Source: Streptomyces longwoodensis
GTDB lineage: Bacteria; Actinomycetota; Actinomycetes; Streptomycetales; Streptomycetaceae
DNA length: 64,000 bases
Direction of reading: 5' to 3'
Assembly: GCF_001514125.1 (NCBI RefSeq)
Contig: NZ_KQ948557.1
Location: forward strand, 198,871 to 262,870
The translations under genes and the position numbers were made by a program. Positions 51,754 through 61,630 of the stretch are shown one piece after another. Within the stretch, counting starts at the first letter, position 1; each line of letters begins with the position of its first letter. The notes beneath the pieces are model-generated. The model was given only the letters and a program-made list of their open reading frames with translations. It did no database searches and had not been told where the DNA came from.

Positions 51754-52698
51754 GTGGCCATCACACTGAACACCAGCACGCAGGCCGATCCGCCAGTCCT
51801 ACCAGAGCACCCGCTTCGCTCGACCTCGCGCAAGCTGTGGAGCGACTGGGGCACCAGGACCGCCCTGATCGCCGTAGCACTGCTGATCCTGACCGCGCTG
51901 ACCGCCCCGCTGCTCGCCCGGCTGGGCGGCTGGTCACCCACCGCCTTCGACAGCCGCGCCATCGACCCCTATCTCGGCGGCATGCCCCGCGGCTCGCTCG
52001 GCGGCATCAGCGCCGAGCACTGGCTGGGAGTCGAGCCGGCCACCGGCCGCGACCTGTTCGCGCGCGTCGTCCACGGAGCCCAGGTCTCGCTGCTGATCGC
52101 GTTCGCTGCCACGGCGATCGTCGTCGTGGCGGGAACTGCGGCAGGCATTGCGGCCGGCTACTTCGGCGGGCGGGTCGACACTGTGCTGAGCCGGCTCATG
52201 GACCTGACCATGTCCTTCCCCTCGCTCATCTTCATGATCGCCATGATGTCCGTGGCGCAGGACGTCAACCGGGTCCTGCTGATGACCGTTGTCATCGGCG
52301 TCTTCGGCTGGCCTGGCATCGCCCGCATCGTGCGGGGCGAAGCTCTCTCCCTGCGCCACCGCGAATACGTCGACGCGGCCCGCGTGGCCGGCTCGGGGTC
52401 GTGGCGCATCCTGACCCGGGAGATCCTGCCCAACATCTCCGGCCCCATCATCGCCTACACCACCCTGCTGATCCCCGGCATGATCAGCACAGAGGCAGCA
52501 CTGAGCTTCCTCGGGGTAGGGGTGCGTCCGCCGACGTCCTCCTGGGGTCAGATGATCGCCGAGGCCGTCACCTACTACGAGACAGACCCCATGTACTTCC
52601 TCATCCCGAGCGCGTTCCTCTTCATCGCGGTGCTGGCCTTCACGGTGCTCGGCGACGCTCTGCGCGACATCCTCGACCCCCAGGGAGGCCGCTCGTGA
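51754..52698 (+). CDS. Peptide ABC transporter permease (DppC/OppC-like)
   Basis: This protein has 314 aa. The N-terminal OppC helix (ALIAVALLILTALTAPLLARLGG) is followed by EHWLGVEPATGRDLFARVVHGAQVSLLIAF and the EAA loop YVDAARVAGSGSWRILTREILPN. The GTG start at 51754 lies after a short spacer. The gene order is C before B, the reverse of the common dppBC order. It overlaps the next gene by GTGA. Confidence 0.93.
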   Translation: MAITLNTSTQADPPVLPEHPLRSTSRKLWSDWGTRTALIAVALLILTALTAPLLARLGGWSPTAFDSRAIDPYLGGMPRGSLGGISAEHWLGVEPATGRDLFARVVHGAQVSLLIAFAATAIVVVAGTAAGIAAGYFGGRVDTVLSRLMDLTMSFPSLIFMIAMMSVAQDVNRVLLMTVVIGVFGWPGIARIVRGEALSLRHREYVDAARVAGSGSWRILTREILPNISGPIIAYTTLLIPGMISTEAALSFLGVGVRPPTSSWGQMIAEAVTYYETDPMYFLIPSAFLFIAVLAFTVLGDALRDILDPQGGRS

Positions 52699-53681
52699 TC
52701 GCCTACCTGGTCCGCCGGTGTCTCGGCGTGGCGGGCGTGCTGCTCGCCATCTGCGCCGTCACCTTCATCATCTTCTACCTCCTGCCTGCCGACCCGGCGG
52801 CAGCTGCCTGCGGCAAGACGTGCAGTCCGCAACGGCTGGCCGAGGTGCGCCATTACATGGGACTCGACCAGCCGCTATGGCGACAGTTCGGCGACTACCT
52901 CGTCGGAATCTTCGCCGGGCGTGACCTCGGCAGCGGACCGCATGCGCTGCACTGCGGCTTCCCGTGCCTGGGCTACTCCTATGACAACGCCCTGCCGGTG
53001 TGGGACCTGCTGATGGACCGGTTGCCTGTTTCCGCCTCGCTCGCCTTCGGCGCCGCCTGCATGTGGCTCGTGCTCGGGCTGGGCGCCGGCGTAACCGCCG
53101 CCCTGAAGAAGGGCGGACTGCTCGACCGCACGCTCATGGTCACAGCCGTCGCCACCGCCTCGCTCCCCGTCTACTTCACCGCCGTCATGCTCATCTACGG
53201 CCTGGTCCGCATCAGCGGCCTCCTGCCCTACCCCACCTACACCCCGCTGACCAGCGACCCGCTGGGATGGGCCACCAACCTCCTGCTGCCCTGGCTCGCA
53301 CTCGCACTGCTCTACGCAGCGATGTACGCCCGCCAGAGCCGCAGCTCCATGATCGAGGCCATGGCCCAGCCCTACATCCGCACCGCCAGGGCCAAAGGCA
53401 TGCCCGCACGCACCGTGGTGGTCAAGCACGGGCTGCGCTCCGCCATGATGCCCGTGCTCACCCTCTTCGGCATGGACCTCGGCGCCCTGCTCGCCGGCGC
53501 CGTCATCACCGAGTCCATCTTCGGCATCCCCGGCGTGGGCCGGCTCTTCTACGACGCCCTGCAACGGTCCGATCAGCCCGTCGTACTGGGGGTCACGCTC
53601 CTGGCAGCCTTCTTCATCGTGATGGCGAACGTCCTCATCGATCTCCTGTACGCCGTCATCGACCCGAGGGTGAGGACCTGA
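52695..53681 (+). CDS. Peptide ABC transporter permease (DppB/OppB-like)
   Basis: This protein has 328 aa from GTG 52695. MIAYLVRRCLGVAGVLLAICAVTFIIFYLLPADP is the OppB opening, and MARQSRSSMIEAMAQPYIRTARAKG-type text gives the EAA loop. The first periplasmic loop carries Cys pairs (AACGKTCS, HCGFPCLG), an insertion found in some actinobacterial members. The 53684 ATPase start follows 2 bases after its stop. Confidence 0.93.
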   Translation: MIAYLVRRCLGVAGVLLAICAVTFIIFYLLPADPAAAACGKTCSPQRLAEVRHYMGLDQPLWRQFGDYLVGIFAGRDLGSGPHALHCGFPCLGYSYDNALPVWDLLMDRLPVSASLAFGAACMWLVLGLGAGVTAALKKGGLLDRTLMVTAVATASLPVYFTAVMLIYGLVRISGLLPYPTYTPLTSDPLGWATNLLLPWLALALLYAAMYARQSRSSMIEAMAQPYIRTARAKGMPARTVVVKHGLRSAMMPVLTLFGMDLGALLAGAVITESIFGIPGVGRLFYDALQRSDQPVVLGVTLLAAFFIVMANVLIDLLYAVIDPRVRT

Positions 53682-53683
53682 CC

Positions 53684-54745
53684 GTGCCGTCGAACACCGA
53701 AACCGATACGCCACTGCTGCGGGTAAGAGATCTTCAGGTCCAGTTCGAGACCCGGGCCGAATCCATCCGTGCGGTCGACGGCATCTCCTTCACCGTCGAG
53801 GCCGGCCGCACCCTGGGGCTGGTCGGGGAATCAGGGTCCGGCAAATCGGTCACCTCCATGGCCGTCATGGGCCTGCACCGGCGAGCCCGGATCAGCGGCT
53901 CGATCGCCCTGGCCGGACGAGAGCTGCTGTCCCTGACCGACCAGCAGCTCAGCCGACTGCGCGGTCGGCGCATGGCGATGGTCTTCCAGGACCCGCTGTC
54001 CGCGCTGCATCCTGCTTACACGGTCGGTGAGCAGATAGCCGAAGCCCGCCGCCGCCATTTCGGCACCGGTCGCCGGGCGGCCCACCGGCATGCCGTGGAC
54101 ATGCTCGGCGAAGTCGGCATCCCCGAACCCGCCCGAAGGGCGGGGGAGTACCCGCACCAGTTCTCCGGCGGCATGAGGCAACGAGCCGTGATCGCCATGG
54201 CGCTGTCCTGCGAACCCGACCTGCTCATCGCTGACGAGCCCACCACAGCCCTCGACGTCACCGTCCAGGCGCAGATCCTCGAACTCATCGCCCGGCTGCA
54301 GCAGCAGCGGCAACTGGGCGTCTTGATGATCACTCACGATCTGGGCGTGGTGGCCCGTGTCGCTCACGATGTACTCGTCATGTACGGCGGGCGTGCCGCC
54401 GAACAGGCGCCCGTGGATGATCTGTTCCGGCAGCCCGCTCATCCCTACACCCGAGGGCTGCTCGACTCCATACCGCGGCTCGACGACCCCGACGACGCCC
54501 CCCTGCGAACGATCGCCGGCAGTCCGCCCTCACTCGCCTCACCGATACCCGGGTGTCCCTTTGCACCGCGCTGTTCCCGTGCGGCCGGAGCGGAGGAGGC
54601 CATCCGCGCTCGTTGCACGGATGAGCAGCCCAGGCCGTCTTACTACGCTCCAGGACGACTCGTCGCCTGCCACCTGCCCCTCGGTATCCCCGAACACGGC
54701 ACATCCCCTACCGACATACAACACCCGGCTGAGGAGGCGCGGTGA
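53684..54745 (+). CDS. Peptide ABC transporter ATPase (DppD/OppD-like)
   Basis: This protein has 353 aa. Walker A GESGSGKSVT, Q-loop VFQDPLSALHP, signature FSGGMRQRAVIAMAL, Walker B LLIADEPTTALD and H-loop MITHDLGVVA are complete. The oligo_HPY C-terminus (HPYTRGLLDSIPRLD, GCPFAPRCSRA) has the Cys cluster typical of peptide importers. It overlaps the second ATPase gene by four bases. Confidence 0.94.
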   Translation: MPSNTETDTPLLRVRDLQVQFETRAESIRAVDGISFTVEAGRTLGLVGESGSGKSVTSMAVMGLHRRARISGSIALAGRELLSLTDQQLSRLRGRRMAMVFQDPLSALHPAYTVGEQIAEARRRHFGTGRRAAHRHAVDMLGEVGIPEPARRAGEYPHQFSGGMRQRAVIAMALSCEPDLLIADEPTTALDVTVQAQILELIARLQQQRQLGVLMITHDLGVVARVAHDVLVMYGGRAAEQAPVDDLFRQPAHPYTRGLLDSIPRLDDPDDAPLRTIAGSPPSLASPIPGCPFAPRCSRAAGAEEAIRARCTDEQPRPSYYAPGRLVACHLPLGIPEHGTSPTDIQHPAEEAR

Positions 54746-55755
54746 GCCATTCGAACGCCCCCGCTCCCACCCCGCTCACCGACAGCACACTGCTCTCTGT
54801 GCGCGACCTGACGAAGACGTTCCCCGGACGGCGCCGCCTGGGCCGGCCTGCCAGCCGTGTGCGAGCAGTGGACGGGGTCGCTTTCGACCTGGCAGCAGGC
54901 GAAACCCTGGGACTGGTCGGCGAGTCCGGATGCGGCAAGTCCACCACCGGGCGAATGCTCGTCAGGCTCTTGGAACCAACGGCCGGCACGGTGGCCTTCG
55001 ACAACCAGGACATCACCCACCTGTCACAGCGTCAGCTGAGGCCGACACGACGGCACCTGCAAATGATCTTCCAGGACCCGTACGCGTCCCTCAACCCGCG
55101 GCAGACCGTCAGCCGCATCCTCTCCGAACCGCTGCTGATCCAGGGCAAATCCGCGCGAGCCGCACGCCATAGAGCCGCAGAGCTGTTGGAACTGGTCGGG
55201 CTCAACCCCGAGCATCTGGACCGTCATCCGTACCAGTTCTCCGGTGGCCAGGCCCAGCGCATCGGCATCGCCCGCGCGCTGGCCACAGGCCCCCGACTCA
55301 TCGTGGCCGACGAACCGGTGTCCGCTCTCGATGTGTCCGTGCAGGCCCAGATCGTCAACCTGCTGGAGCGACTGCAGCACGAACTCGGCCTGGCGCTCCT
55401 GTTCATCGCCCATGACCTGTCGGTGGTCAAGCGGATATGCGACCGGGTGGCGGTGATGTACCTCGGCCGGATAGTTGAGATCGGCGACAAGCACGCCGTA
55501 TACGACGCACCAGCTCACCCTTACACCCAGGCGCTGCTCTCCGCCGTCCCGCTTCCCGACCCCGCCGCCGAGCGCCGGCGTGAACGAATTGTCCTGCTCG
55601 GTGATCCCCCGAGTCCTGCCGCGCCTCCCAGCGGCTGTTCCTTTCATCCGCGTTGCCCCAAGGCGCAGGACATCTGCCGCAACCAGCGGCCCGCACTGGC
55701 CGCTGTCGGACGCGAAGGCCGCCAGGCTGCCTGCCATTTCCCTACTGACCACTGA
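54742..55755 (+). CDS. Peptide ABC transporter ATPase (DppF/OppF-like)
   Basis: This protein has 337 aa. Walker A GESGCGKSTTG, Q-loop IFQDPYASLNPR, signature FSGGQAQRIGIARAL, Walker B LIVADEPVSALD, H-loop FIAHDLSVVK and the oligo_HPY end (HPYTQALLSAVP, GCSFHPRCPKA) are all present. The GTG start overlaps the preceding stop. It is the last gene of the importer operon; a very strong hairpin follows. Confidence 0.94.
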   Translation: MSHSNAPAPTPLTDSTLLSVRDLTKTFPGRRRLGRPASRVRAVDGVAFDLAAGETLGLVGESGCGKSTTGRMLVRLLEPTAGTVAFDNQDITHLSQRQLRPTRRHLQMIFQDPYASLNPRQTVSRILSEPLLIQGKSARAARHRAAELLELVGLNPEHLDRHPYQFSGGQAQRIGIARALATGPRLIVADEPVSALDVSVQAQIVNLLERLQHELGLALLFIAHDLSVVKRICDRVAVMYLGRIVEIGDKHAVYDAPAHPYTQALLSAVPLPDPAAERRRERIVLLGDPPSPAAPPSGCSFHPRCPKAQDICRNQRPALAAVGREGRQAACHFPTDH

Positions 55756-55785
55756 CTGAGCAGCGGAACCTTTAGGGCTGGGGCT

Positions 55786-55830
55786 GGGACGGGGGCGGCA
55801 TCCGATAACCCCGGATGCCGCCCCCGTCCC
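55786..55830 (+). terminator. Strong terminator after the peptide importer operon
   Basis: A perfect 19-bp stem (left arm 55786-55804 beginning GGGACGGGGGCGG, right arm 55812-55830) closes a 7-base loop, 30 bases after the stop codon. Confidence 0.93.
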
Positions 55831-56080
55831 GCCTGCCAGGCCAGTCGCGATTTATGACCCATCGCACGCTCTTGTTATGGCAATTGGCGCCTGCAGATGC
55901 GCCGCACCGCTTCCCCGAAACATGTCACCTGTGCAATGGTACATGGCACCCAGTCGTGGTCATGTCAATCACGGCCTTGTCGTGCCCTCTCGTGGCGCGG
56001 CCCCGCGAAACGCGGCCTCCACCTATCCCCCATAGACCACGACTCACGTGGTCCAACCCCTCGTGGGAGGCATAGTGAGA

Positions 56081-58675
56081 ATGTCACTCGTCCGGCGAAG
56101 TCTCGGCGCGGCACTGCCGCTGGCCCTGACTCTCACCATGGGCGCCGGTCTGCTGACGCAGCCGGCCAGCGCCCAGACCCGAGCCCCAGGGTCCGCAGCA
56201 CGCGTTGCGGTCGGAGGAGAGAAGCACTCCGGTCCGGCGCCTGCGGCGCAGTCCGCCGCGACGGAGACCGAACACGTCGCCAAGGGACGCCTGAAGGTCT
56301 CCGAACTCCCACCGCTCGCGGCGAGCAAGGACGCCCTCAAGGAGTCCTACGACCAGTCCGAGAAGCCCCCGCTGCGGCCTTCCGCCGGCAAGACATCAGC
56401 CTCCAAGAACACGGCCGGCAAGAAGTCCGCCGCAGCAGCAGCCGTCTGCAACGTCTCCGACTTCACCAGCCGTTCAGGCAGCGCGCTGGTACAGCAGATC
56501 AAGACGTCCACGACGGACTGCGTCAACACGCTGTTCAACCTGACCGGCAGCGACGCCTCCGCCGCCTTCCGCGAAGCACAGATGACCACGGTCGCCTACG
56601 CCCTGCGCGACGGCTCCGCGTCCTACCCCGGCAACTCCAGCACCGGAATGCCGCAACTCGTGCTCTACCTGCGGGCCGGCTACTACGTCCACTACTACAA
56701 CGCCAGCACGGTGGGCGCCTACGGCAGCGCCCTGCAGACCGCGATCCGCTCCGCTCTGGACGCCTTCTTCGCCAGCGCCCACTCCCGCGACGTCACGGAC
56801 GCCAACGGCGAGACCCTCTCCGAGGCCGTCACCCTGATCGACAGCGCCGAGGAGAACGCCCGCTACATCTACGTCCTGAAGCGGATACTGGCGGACTACA
56901 ACTCCTCCTGGAACACCTCCTGGTGGATGCTCAACGCGGCCAACAACGTCTACACCGTCACCTTCCGCGGCCACCAGGTGCCCGCGTTCGTGACCGCCGT
57001 GCAGTCCGACCCCAGCCTGATCGACGCGCTGTACAACTTCGCCTCCAGCCACGTCTCACTGCTGGGCACGAACCAGGCCTACCTCACCTCCAACGCCGGA
57101 AGGGAACTCGGTAGGTTCCTGCAGCACTCCACGCTGCAGACCAAGGTCCGGCCCCTGGCCGCAGGCCTGCTCAACTCCAGCGCCATCAAGGGCACCACCG
57201 CCCCGCTCTGGGTCGGCGTGGCCGAGATGACCGACTACTACGACAAGGCCAACTGCTCCTACTACGGCACCTGCAACCTGTCGTCGCAACTGGCGAGCTC
57301 GGTGCTGACAGTGACCTACGCGTGCAGCTCCAGCATCACCATCAAGGCCCAGCAGATGACCTCCGGTGAGCTCTCCTCGACCTGCGCCAGCCTGCGCAAC
57401 CAGGACGCCTACTTCCACGGCATCGTGCGTGACAACGGACCGGTTGCCAACGACTACAACAGCACCATCGAGGTCGTCGTCTACGACTCCAGCACCGACT
57501 ACCAGACCTACGCCGGTGCCATGTACGGGATCGACACCAACAACGGCGGCATGTACCTCGAGGGGAACCCGGCGGCAGCCGGCAACCAGCCCCGGTTCAT
57601 CGCCTACGAAGCCGAGTGGCTGCGCCCGGACTTCCAGATCTGGAACCTCAACCACGAGTACACGCACTACCTCGACGGCCGCTACGACATGTACGGCGAC
57701 TTCAGCGCCGGCACCACCACCCCGACCATCTGGTGGATCGAGGGCTTCGCCGAGTACGTCTCCTACACCTACCGTGGCGTCCCCTACACCGAGGCCATGA
57801 CCGAGGCAGGCCGGCGCACCTACGCCCTGAGCACCCTGTTCGACACCACGTACAGCAACGACACCACGCGCATCTACCGCTGGGGCTACCTCGCCACCCG
57901 GTACATGCTCGAGAACCACCGCGCCGAGATGGACACGGTGCTGGGCTACTACCGGTCCGGCAACTGGAACGCCGCCCGCACCTACCTGACCAGCAGCATC
58001 GGGACCCGCTACAACAACGACTGGTACACCTGGCTGGCGGGCTGTGCCGCGGGTAACTGCGGAGGCGGCACCAACCCGCCTGGCAACCAGGCGCCCACCG
58101 CCGCCTTCACCACCTCAGTTCAGGGCCTGCAGGTCACCTTCACCGACCAGTCCACGGACGCCGACGGCACCATCGCCTCCAGGTCCTGGAACTTCGGTGA
58201 CGGCACCACCTCCACCGCCGCCAACCCCAGCAAGACCTACAGCGCCGCCGGAACCTACACGGTGAAGCTCACCGTCACCGACGACAAGGGAGCCACCTCC
58301 ACCGCCACGAGGACCGTCACCGTCGGCAGCGGCGGGGGCACCGTCACCGAGTGCACCGGTACCGACACCCGGGAGCTGGGCCAGAACTGCCAGCGCAGCA
58401 ACCAGGCCGCCACCACGGGCAACTACGCCTACCTCTACCTGTACATCCCGGCCGGCACCACCCAACTGAAGATCACCTCTGCCGGCGGCACGGGTGACGC
58501 CGACCTGTACTACAGCAACAGCGGCTGGGCCACCACCACCAGCTACACGCAGCGAGCCACGGGGGCAGGCAACAGCCACACCCTGACCATCACCAACCCT
58601 CCGGCCGGCGCCAACTACATCAGCCTGCACGCTGTCAGCGGCTTCAGCGGCGTCACCGTCAGCACCAGCTACTGA
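56081..58675 (+). CDS. Secreted collagenase (M9) with PKD and PPC domains
   Basis: This protein has 864 aa. A signal peptide (SLGAALPLALTLTMGAGLLTQPASA) and a short pro-region come first. The M9 activator half (about 125-440: DCVNTLFNLTGSDASAAF, NNVYTVTFRGHQVPAF) and the peptidase half follow; the zinc motif HEYTHYLDGRYD has H525 and H529, and the Glu ligand is in WWIEGFAEYVSY. A PKD domain (about 675-755: APTAAFTTSVQGLQVTF, SWNFGDGTTSTAANPSKTY) and a PPC domain (780-864) bind collagen. ATG 56081 is used; GTG 56075 is also spaced from GGGAGG. It digests collagen/gelatin to Gly-Pro-Hyp-rich peptides outside the cell, feeding the neighbouring importer. Confidence 0.95.
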   Translation: MSLVRRSLGAALPLALTLTMGAGLLTQPASAQTRAPGSAARVAVGGEKHSGPAPAAQSAATETEHVAKGRLKVSELPPLAASKDALKESYDQSEKPPLRPSAGKTSASKNTAGKKSAAAAAVCNVSDFTSRSGSALVQQIKTSTTDCVNTLFNLTGSDASAAFREAQMTTVAYALRDGSASYPGNSSTGMPQLVLYLRAGYYVHYYNASTVGAYGSALQTAIRSALDAFFASAHSRDVTDANGETLSEAVTLIDSAEENARYIYVLKRILADYNSSWNTSWWMLNAANNVYTVTFRGHQVPAFVTAVQSDPSLIDALYNFASSHVSLLGTNQAYLTSNAGRELGRFLQHSTLQTKVRPLAAGLLNSSAIKGTTAPLWVGVAEMTDYYDKANCSYYGTCNLSSQLASSVLTVTYACSSSITIKAQQMTSGELSSTCASLRNQDAYFHGIVRDNGPVANDYNSTIEVVVYDSSTDYQTYAGAMYGIDTNNGGMYLEGNPAAAGNQPRFIAYEAEWLRPDFQIWNLNHEYTHYLDGRYDMYGDFSAGTTTPTIWWIEGFAEYVSYTYRGVPYTEAMTEAGRRTYALSTLFDTTYSNDTTRIYRWGYLATRYMLENHRAEMDTVLGYYRSGNWNAARTYLTSSIGTRYNNDWYTWLAGCAAGNCGGGTNPPGNQAPTAAFTTSVQGLQVTFTDQSTDADGTIASRSWNFGDGTTSTAANPSKTYSAAGTYTVKLTVTDDKGATSTATRTVTVGSGGGTVTECTGTDTRELGQNCQRSNQAATTGNYAYLYLYIPAGTTQLKITSAGGTGDADLYYSNSGWATTTSYTQRATGAGNSHTLTITNPPAGANYISLHAVSGFSGVTVSTSY

Positions 58676-58711
58676 CAGACCAGCACTACACCGACGCACA
58701 TCCTCACAACG

Positions 58712-58739
58712 GCCCGGGGCGGCTCCCCCCGCCCCGGGC
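58712..58739 (+). terminator. Terminator after the collagenase gene
   Basis: GCCCGGGGCGG (58712-58722) pairs with CCGCCCCGGGC (58729-58739), an 11-bp stem with a 6-base loop, about 35 bases past the stop. Confidence 0.85.
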
Positions 58740-58839
58740 AACGTCCGGGGCGGGGAGAAGAGGCCGGCCCCTGCCCCGGACTACCCGAACCGTCCGGCCT
58801 AGCGCTCACTCAGCTTCCCCCCACCCCCGGAGGTAAGGC

Positions 58840-60075
58840 ATGAAGACGTTACTGGCACGCAAAGGACGACGCCTCCTGTGGCCCGCCCTCGCGTCTCTCA
58901 CCGTCACCTGCGCACTCACCTCGCCCGCCGTCGGCAGCAGCGACACGAACACGCCGCAGCTCAGCACCTCGCAACGAGCCGCCGCCACCCAACTCGCTGC
59001 GGACAACCACATCTCGGCCCAGGAAGCGCAGCAGCGCATACTCCGCCAGGACCGCCTCACCGACATCGCCACTTCGCTGCGCGGACGCCTGGGCTCCCGC
59101 TTCGGCGGCGCCTGGATCGACCAGGAGCATGGCGGCCGGCTCACGGTCGCCGTCACCCAGCCGACAACCGCGCCGCTCGTGAAGGACCGGGCGAAGCAGA
59201 TGCAGGCGCCCGACACAGCAACCGTCATCGTCGGCCACAGCCTGCAGGAGCTGGACCGCATCTCGGCCCGGCTCGCGCAGCGCATCGCGGCAGTGAACAA
59301 GGGAGCCGCGCACGGGCTGCAGTCCGCGGTCGTGGTCCAGGACAACAAGGTGCGCCTGGACCTGCCTCAGGGTGCAGCACTGAGCAGGGCCCAGCGCTCG
59401 GTGGTGCAGTGGGCGCAACGAACCTTCGGGGACGCCCTCACCGTCAGCACCTACGCGCACGCCTCCAAGCCCTTCTACTGCGGCGGCCAGTACTCCTGCG
59501 ACCCCCCGCTGCGCTCAGGCCTGGCCATCTACGGCGCCAACATCCGCTGCTCCAGTGCGTTCATGGCGTACAGCGGCAGCAGGTACTACATGATGACCGC
59601 CGGCCACTGCGCGGAAGACAGCGCGTACTGGCAGGTCCCCACGTACAGCTACGGCTACCAGACAGTGGGCAGCGTGGTCGACTACACCTTCGGCTACTAC
59701 GGCGACTCCGCCATCGTCAGCATCGACGATCCCGGCTTCTGGCAGCCCCGCGGCTGGGTCTACCCCTCGACGCGCATCACCAGCTGGGACTACGACTACG
59801 TCGGTCAGTACGTCTGCAAGGAGGGCTCCACGACCGGCTACACCTGCGGGCAGGTCACCGAGACCAACGCAACCGTGTCCTACCCCAACCGCACTCTCAC
59901 CGGCATGACCTGGAGCACGGCATGCGATGGCCCTGGTGACAGCGGCAGCGGCGTCTACAACGGCTCGACCGCTCACGGCATCCTCAGCGGCGGCCCCTCC
60001 AGCGGCTGCGGCATGATCCACGAGCCGATCAGCCGGGCCCTCTCGGACCGAGGGGTCACGCTGCTGGCCGGCTGA
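58840..60075 (+). CDS. Secreted S1-family serine protease with propeptide
   Basis: This protein has 411 aa. A signal peptide (LLWPALASLTVTCALTSPAVG) and a pro-region of about 180 residues (ISAQEAQQRILRQDRLTDIA, FGGAWIDQEHGGRLTVAVTQ) resemble alpha-lytic/streptogrisin precursors. The mature protease has TAGHC (H256), GDSAIVSID (Asp) and GPGDSGSGVY (S368), plus paired Cys residues. ATG 58840 follows GGAGG by about 4 bases. It probably degrades denatured protein alongside the collagenase. A 13-bp hairpin follows. Confidence 0.93.
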   Translation: MKTLLARKGRRLLWPALASLTVTCALTSPAVGSSDTNTPQLSTSQRAAATQLAADNHISAQEAQQRILRQDRLTDIATSLRGRLGSRFGGAWIDQEHGGRLTVAVTQPTTAPLVKDRAKQMQAPDTATVIVGHSLQELDRISARLAQRIAAVNKGAAHGLQSAVVVQDNKVRLDLPQGAALSRAQRSVVQWAQRTFGDALTVSTYAHASKPFYCGGQYSCDPPLRSGLAIYGANIRCSSAFMAYSGSRYYMMTAGHCAEDSAYWQVPTYSYGYQTVGSVVDYTFGYYGDSAIVSIDDPGFWQPRGWVYPSTRITSWDYDYVGQYVCKEGSTTGYTCGQVTETNATVSYPNRTLTGMTWSTACDGPGDSGSGVYNGSTAHGILSGGPSSGCGMIHEPISRALSDRGVTLLAG

Positions 60076-60111
60076 ACGCGCCGAGCGCCTGGGGAGAGCG
60101 CCGGCGCCTGA

Positions 60112-60143
60112 GGCCCGGGACCTGCGCGAGCAGGTCCCGGGCC
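60112..60143 (+). terminator. Terminator after the S1 protease gene
   Basis: GGCCCGGGACCTG (60112-60124) and CAGGTCCCGGGCC (60131-60143) make a perfect 13-bp stem with a 6-base loop. Confidence 0.9.
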
Positions 60144-60207
60144 GATGCCGCTTGCCGCCCCGGGCGACCGGACAGAGGACAGTGCACGGCAGGAGGAGAC
60201 GACGCAA

Positions 60208-60519
60208 GTGCAGAGCAGTTCCGAGTACAAGCGGGTGCGCATTCGTGTCAAGCGGGTCGGCCCCCGTACGACGCATGTATCCGTTCCGACATTCGCCGCG
60301 GGACACATACTCGTCCCGGTTCACACCCACGGCGTGATGGCGGCCACGGGCCTGGACCAGGAGCAACTCGTAGGTGCCGCGCTCTCGGCACTGGTGAACG
60401 TCACCGCGACATCGGAAACCACTGTCGACCCGCACAGCTGGCGGGCGCGCACCCGGGAGGAGCTAGAGCCGGCCGGTCCTGATCCCCTGCCGCCGTCCGC
60501 GTGGCCGTGGTGGGAATGA
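60208..60519 (+). CDS. Small protein of unknown function
   Basis: This protein has 103 aa from GTG 60208, with AGGAGG at 60191-60196; an ATG at 60145 would start inside the region of the preceding hairpin. The sequence SSEYKRVRIRVKRVGPRTTHVSVPTFAAG, then VMAATGLDQEQLVGAALSALVNVTAT, suggests a small alpha/beta protein. The C-terminus is Pro/Trp-rich (PLPPSAWPWW). There is no signal peptide and no family known to me. It converges on the reductase gene. Confidence 0.6.
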   Translation: MQSSSEYKRVRIRVKRVGPRTTHVSVPTFAAGHILVPVHTHGVMAATGLDQEQLVGAALSALVNVTATSETTVDPHSWRARTREELEPAGPDPLPPSAWPWWE

Positions 60520-60595
60520 GTTTCAGTGGAGAAGTAGCCTTGATCCGCACCGCTGTACCACTCGCTTATGGGAGCGTGCAGATCCGTTCTCAGTA

Positions 60596-61630
60596 CTAAC
60601 CGTGGGATGCCCAAGCCTTCGCCAAGGCCGTGACTGAATCGTCGTGCGGTGGCGGGGGAGCAACGGAGCACGCCGGTAGATCGCGAGACACGCCGTGGTG
60701 CACCCGTCGGCCGCCCTGGCTGTAAGCCGCGACGGCGATCACCAGGTCCTCCCATGCCATCCCGCTTGTCTTCACGACCATAGGGCGGTCGGCAAGGGGG
60801 GAGCAGCTCGAGCGGAGCAGGTCGGTCATCGGCACCAGAGAAGCAGGCTGCAGCAAGCCCTCCCGTACCGCTAGGACAACGTCGCCGGCCTCACGTAGTG
60901 CGACTTGGCGGCTCTCGACGACGACCGTCGCGCGTCCCATGAGGGCGCCGTCCAGTTCACGCACCGATGGCTCGTGGGAACCGACGGCCAGGACGAGCGC
61001 CGAGTCCTGCACGAGGTTGCCATCAACGACCGGTTCACATGCTGAGGTCGCCGTGACGACGACGTCCGCGCTGCGGACACGGCTCGCAACTTCGGCATCG
61101 CCGGTCACCAGGCGGCGGTTGGCCCATAGGGGAGACGTGCCGGCGCTGCGCGCCACGACGGTGACGTCAGCAACGGGTACGTGGGCTCGGATCATGCGTG
61201 TGTGCCCCTCGCCCTGCGGCCCTGTGCCGAAGACTACGAGCCGTAGGCCGGCGGCCGAGCCGGCTGCCAGGGCCCGCAACCTGTCCAGGCCGGCCGCGAC
61301 CGACACCGCCGGCGTGCGCAGAGCTGTCAGCGCGATGCCGTCCAGTATCGCTGCGCAGGTCAGTGTTTCGCTGTCGTGCAGGAGGTAGGTGGCATTGATC
61401 CGTTGCAGGCCGCGGGCGGGGTTGCCGGGGGACACCGTGGCGATCTTCACTCCGAACCACCCGCCTGCCTCCGACGGCATGAGCAGTCCCTGCCCATAGG
61501 CCAGGGGGAGGACAGCTCGCGGTACGTCGCTGTCGGGTTCGAGGCCTCCAGCCAGTGCGTCGCGGATAGCGGCGACGGCGGCGACAGGGCCCAGCGCGAA
61601 GACGTCTGCGGCGTCGAGGTTGACAGTCAT
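60596..61630 (-). CDS. Ornithine cyclodeaminase / Delta1-pyrroline-2-carboxylate reductase family enzyme
   Basis: This protein has 344 aa. The OCD/mu-crystallin features are GGWFGVKIATVSPGNPARGLQRINATYLLHDSETLTCAAILDG, LTALRTPAVSVAA, the Rossmann loop VVFGTGPQGEGHTRMI, ADVVVTATSACEPVVDG and LVLAVGSHEPSVRELDG. Beside a proline-racemase-family gene, members typically reduce Delta1-pyrroline-2-carboxylate to L-proline in hydroxyproline use. The ATG overlaps the racemase stop by four bases. It is the last gene of the leftward liv-racemase operon. Confidence 0.9.
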   Translation of the reverse strand: MTVNLDAADVFALGPVAAVAAIRDALAGGLEPDSDVPRAVLPLAYGQGLLMPSEAGGWFGVKIATVSPGNPARGLQRINATYLLHDSETLTCAAILDGIALTALRTPAVSVAAGLDRLRALAAGSAAGLRLVVFGTGPQGEGHTRMIRAHVPVADVTVVARSAGTSPLWANRRLVTGDAEVASRVRSADVVVTATSACEPVVDGNLVQDSALVLAVGSHEPSVRELDGALMGRATVVVESRQVALREAGDVVLAVREGLLQPASLVPMTDLLRSSCSPLADRPMVVKTSGMAWEDLVIAVAAYSQGGRRVHHGVSRDLPACSVAPPPPHDDSVTALAKAWASHG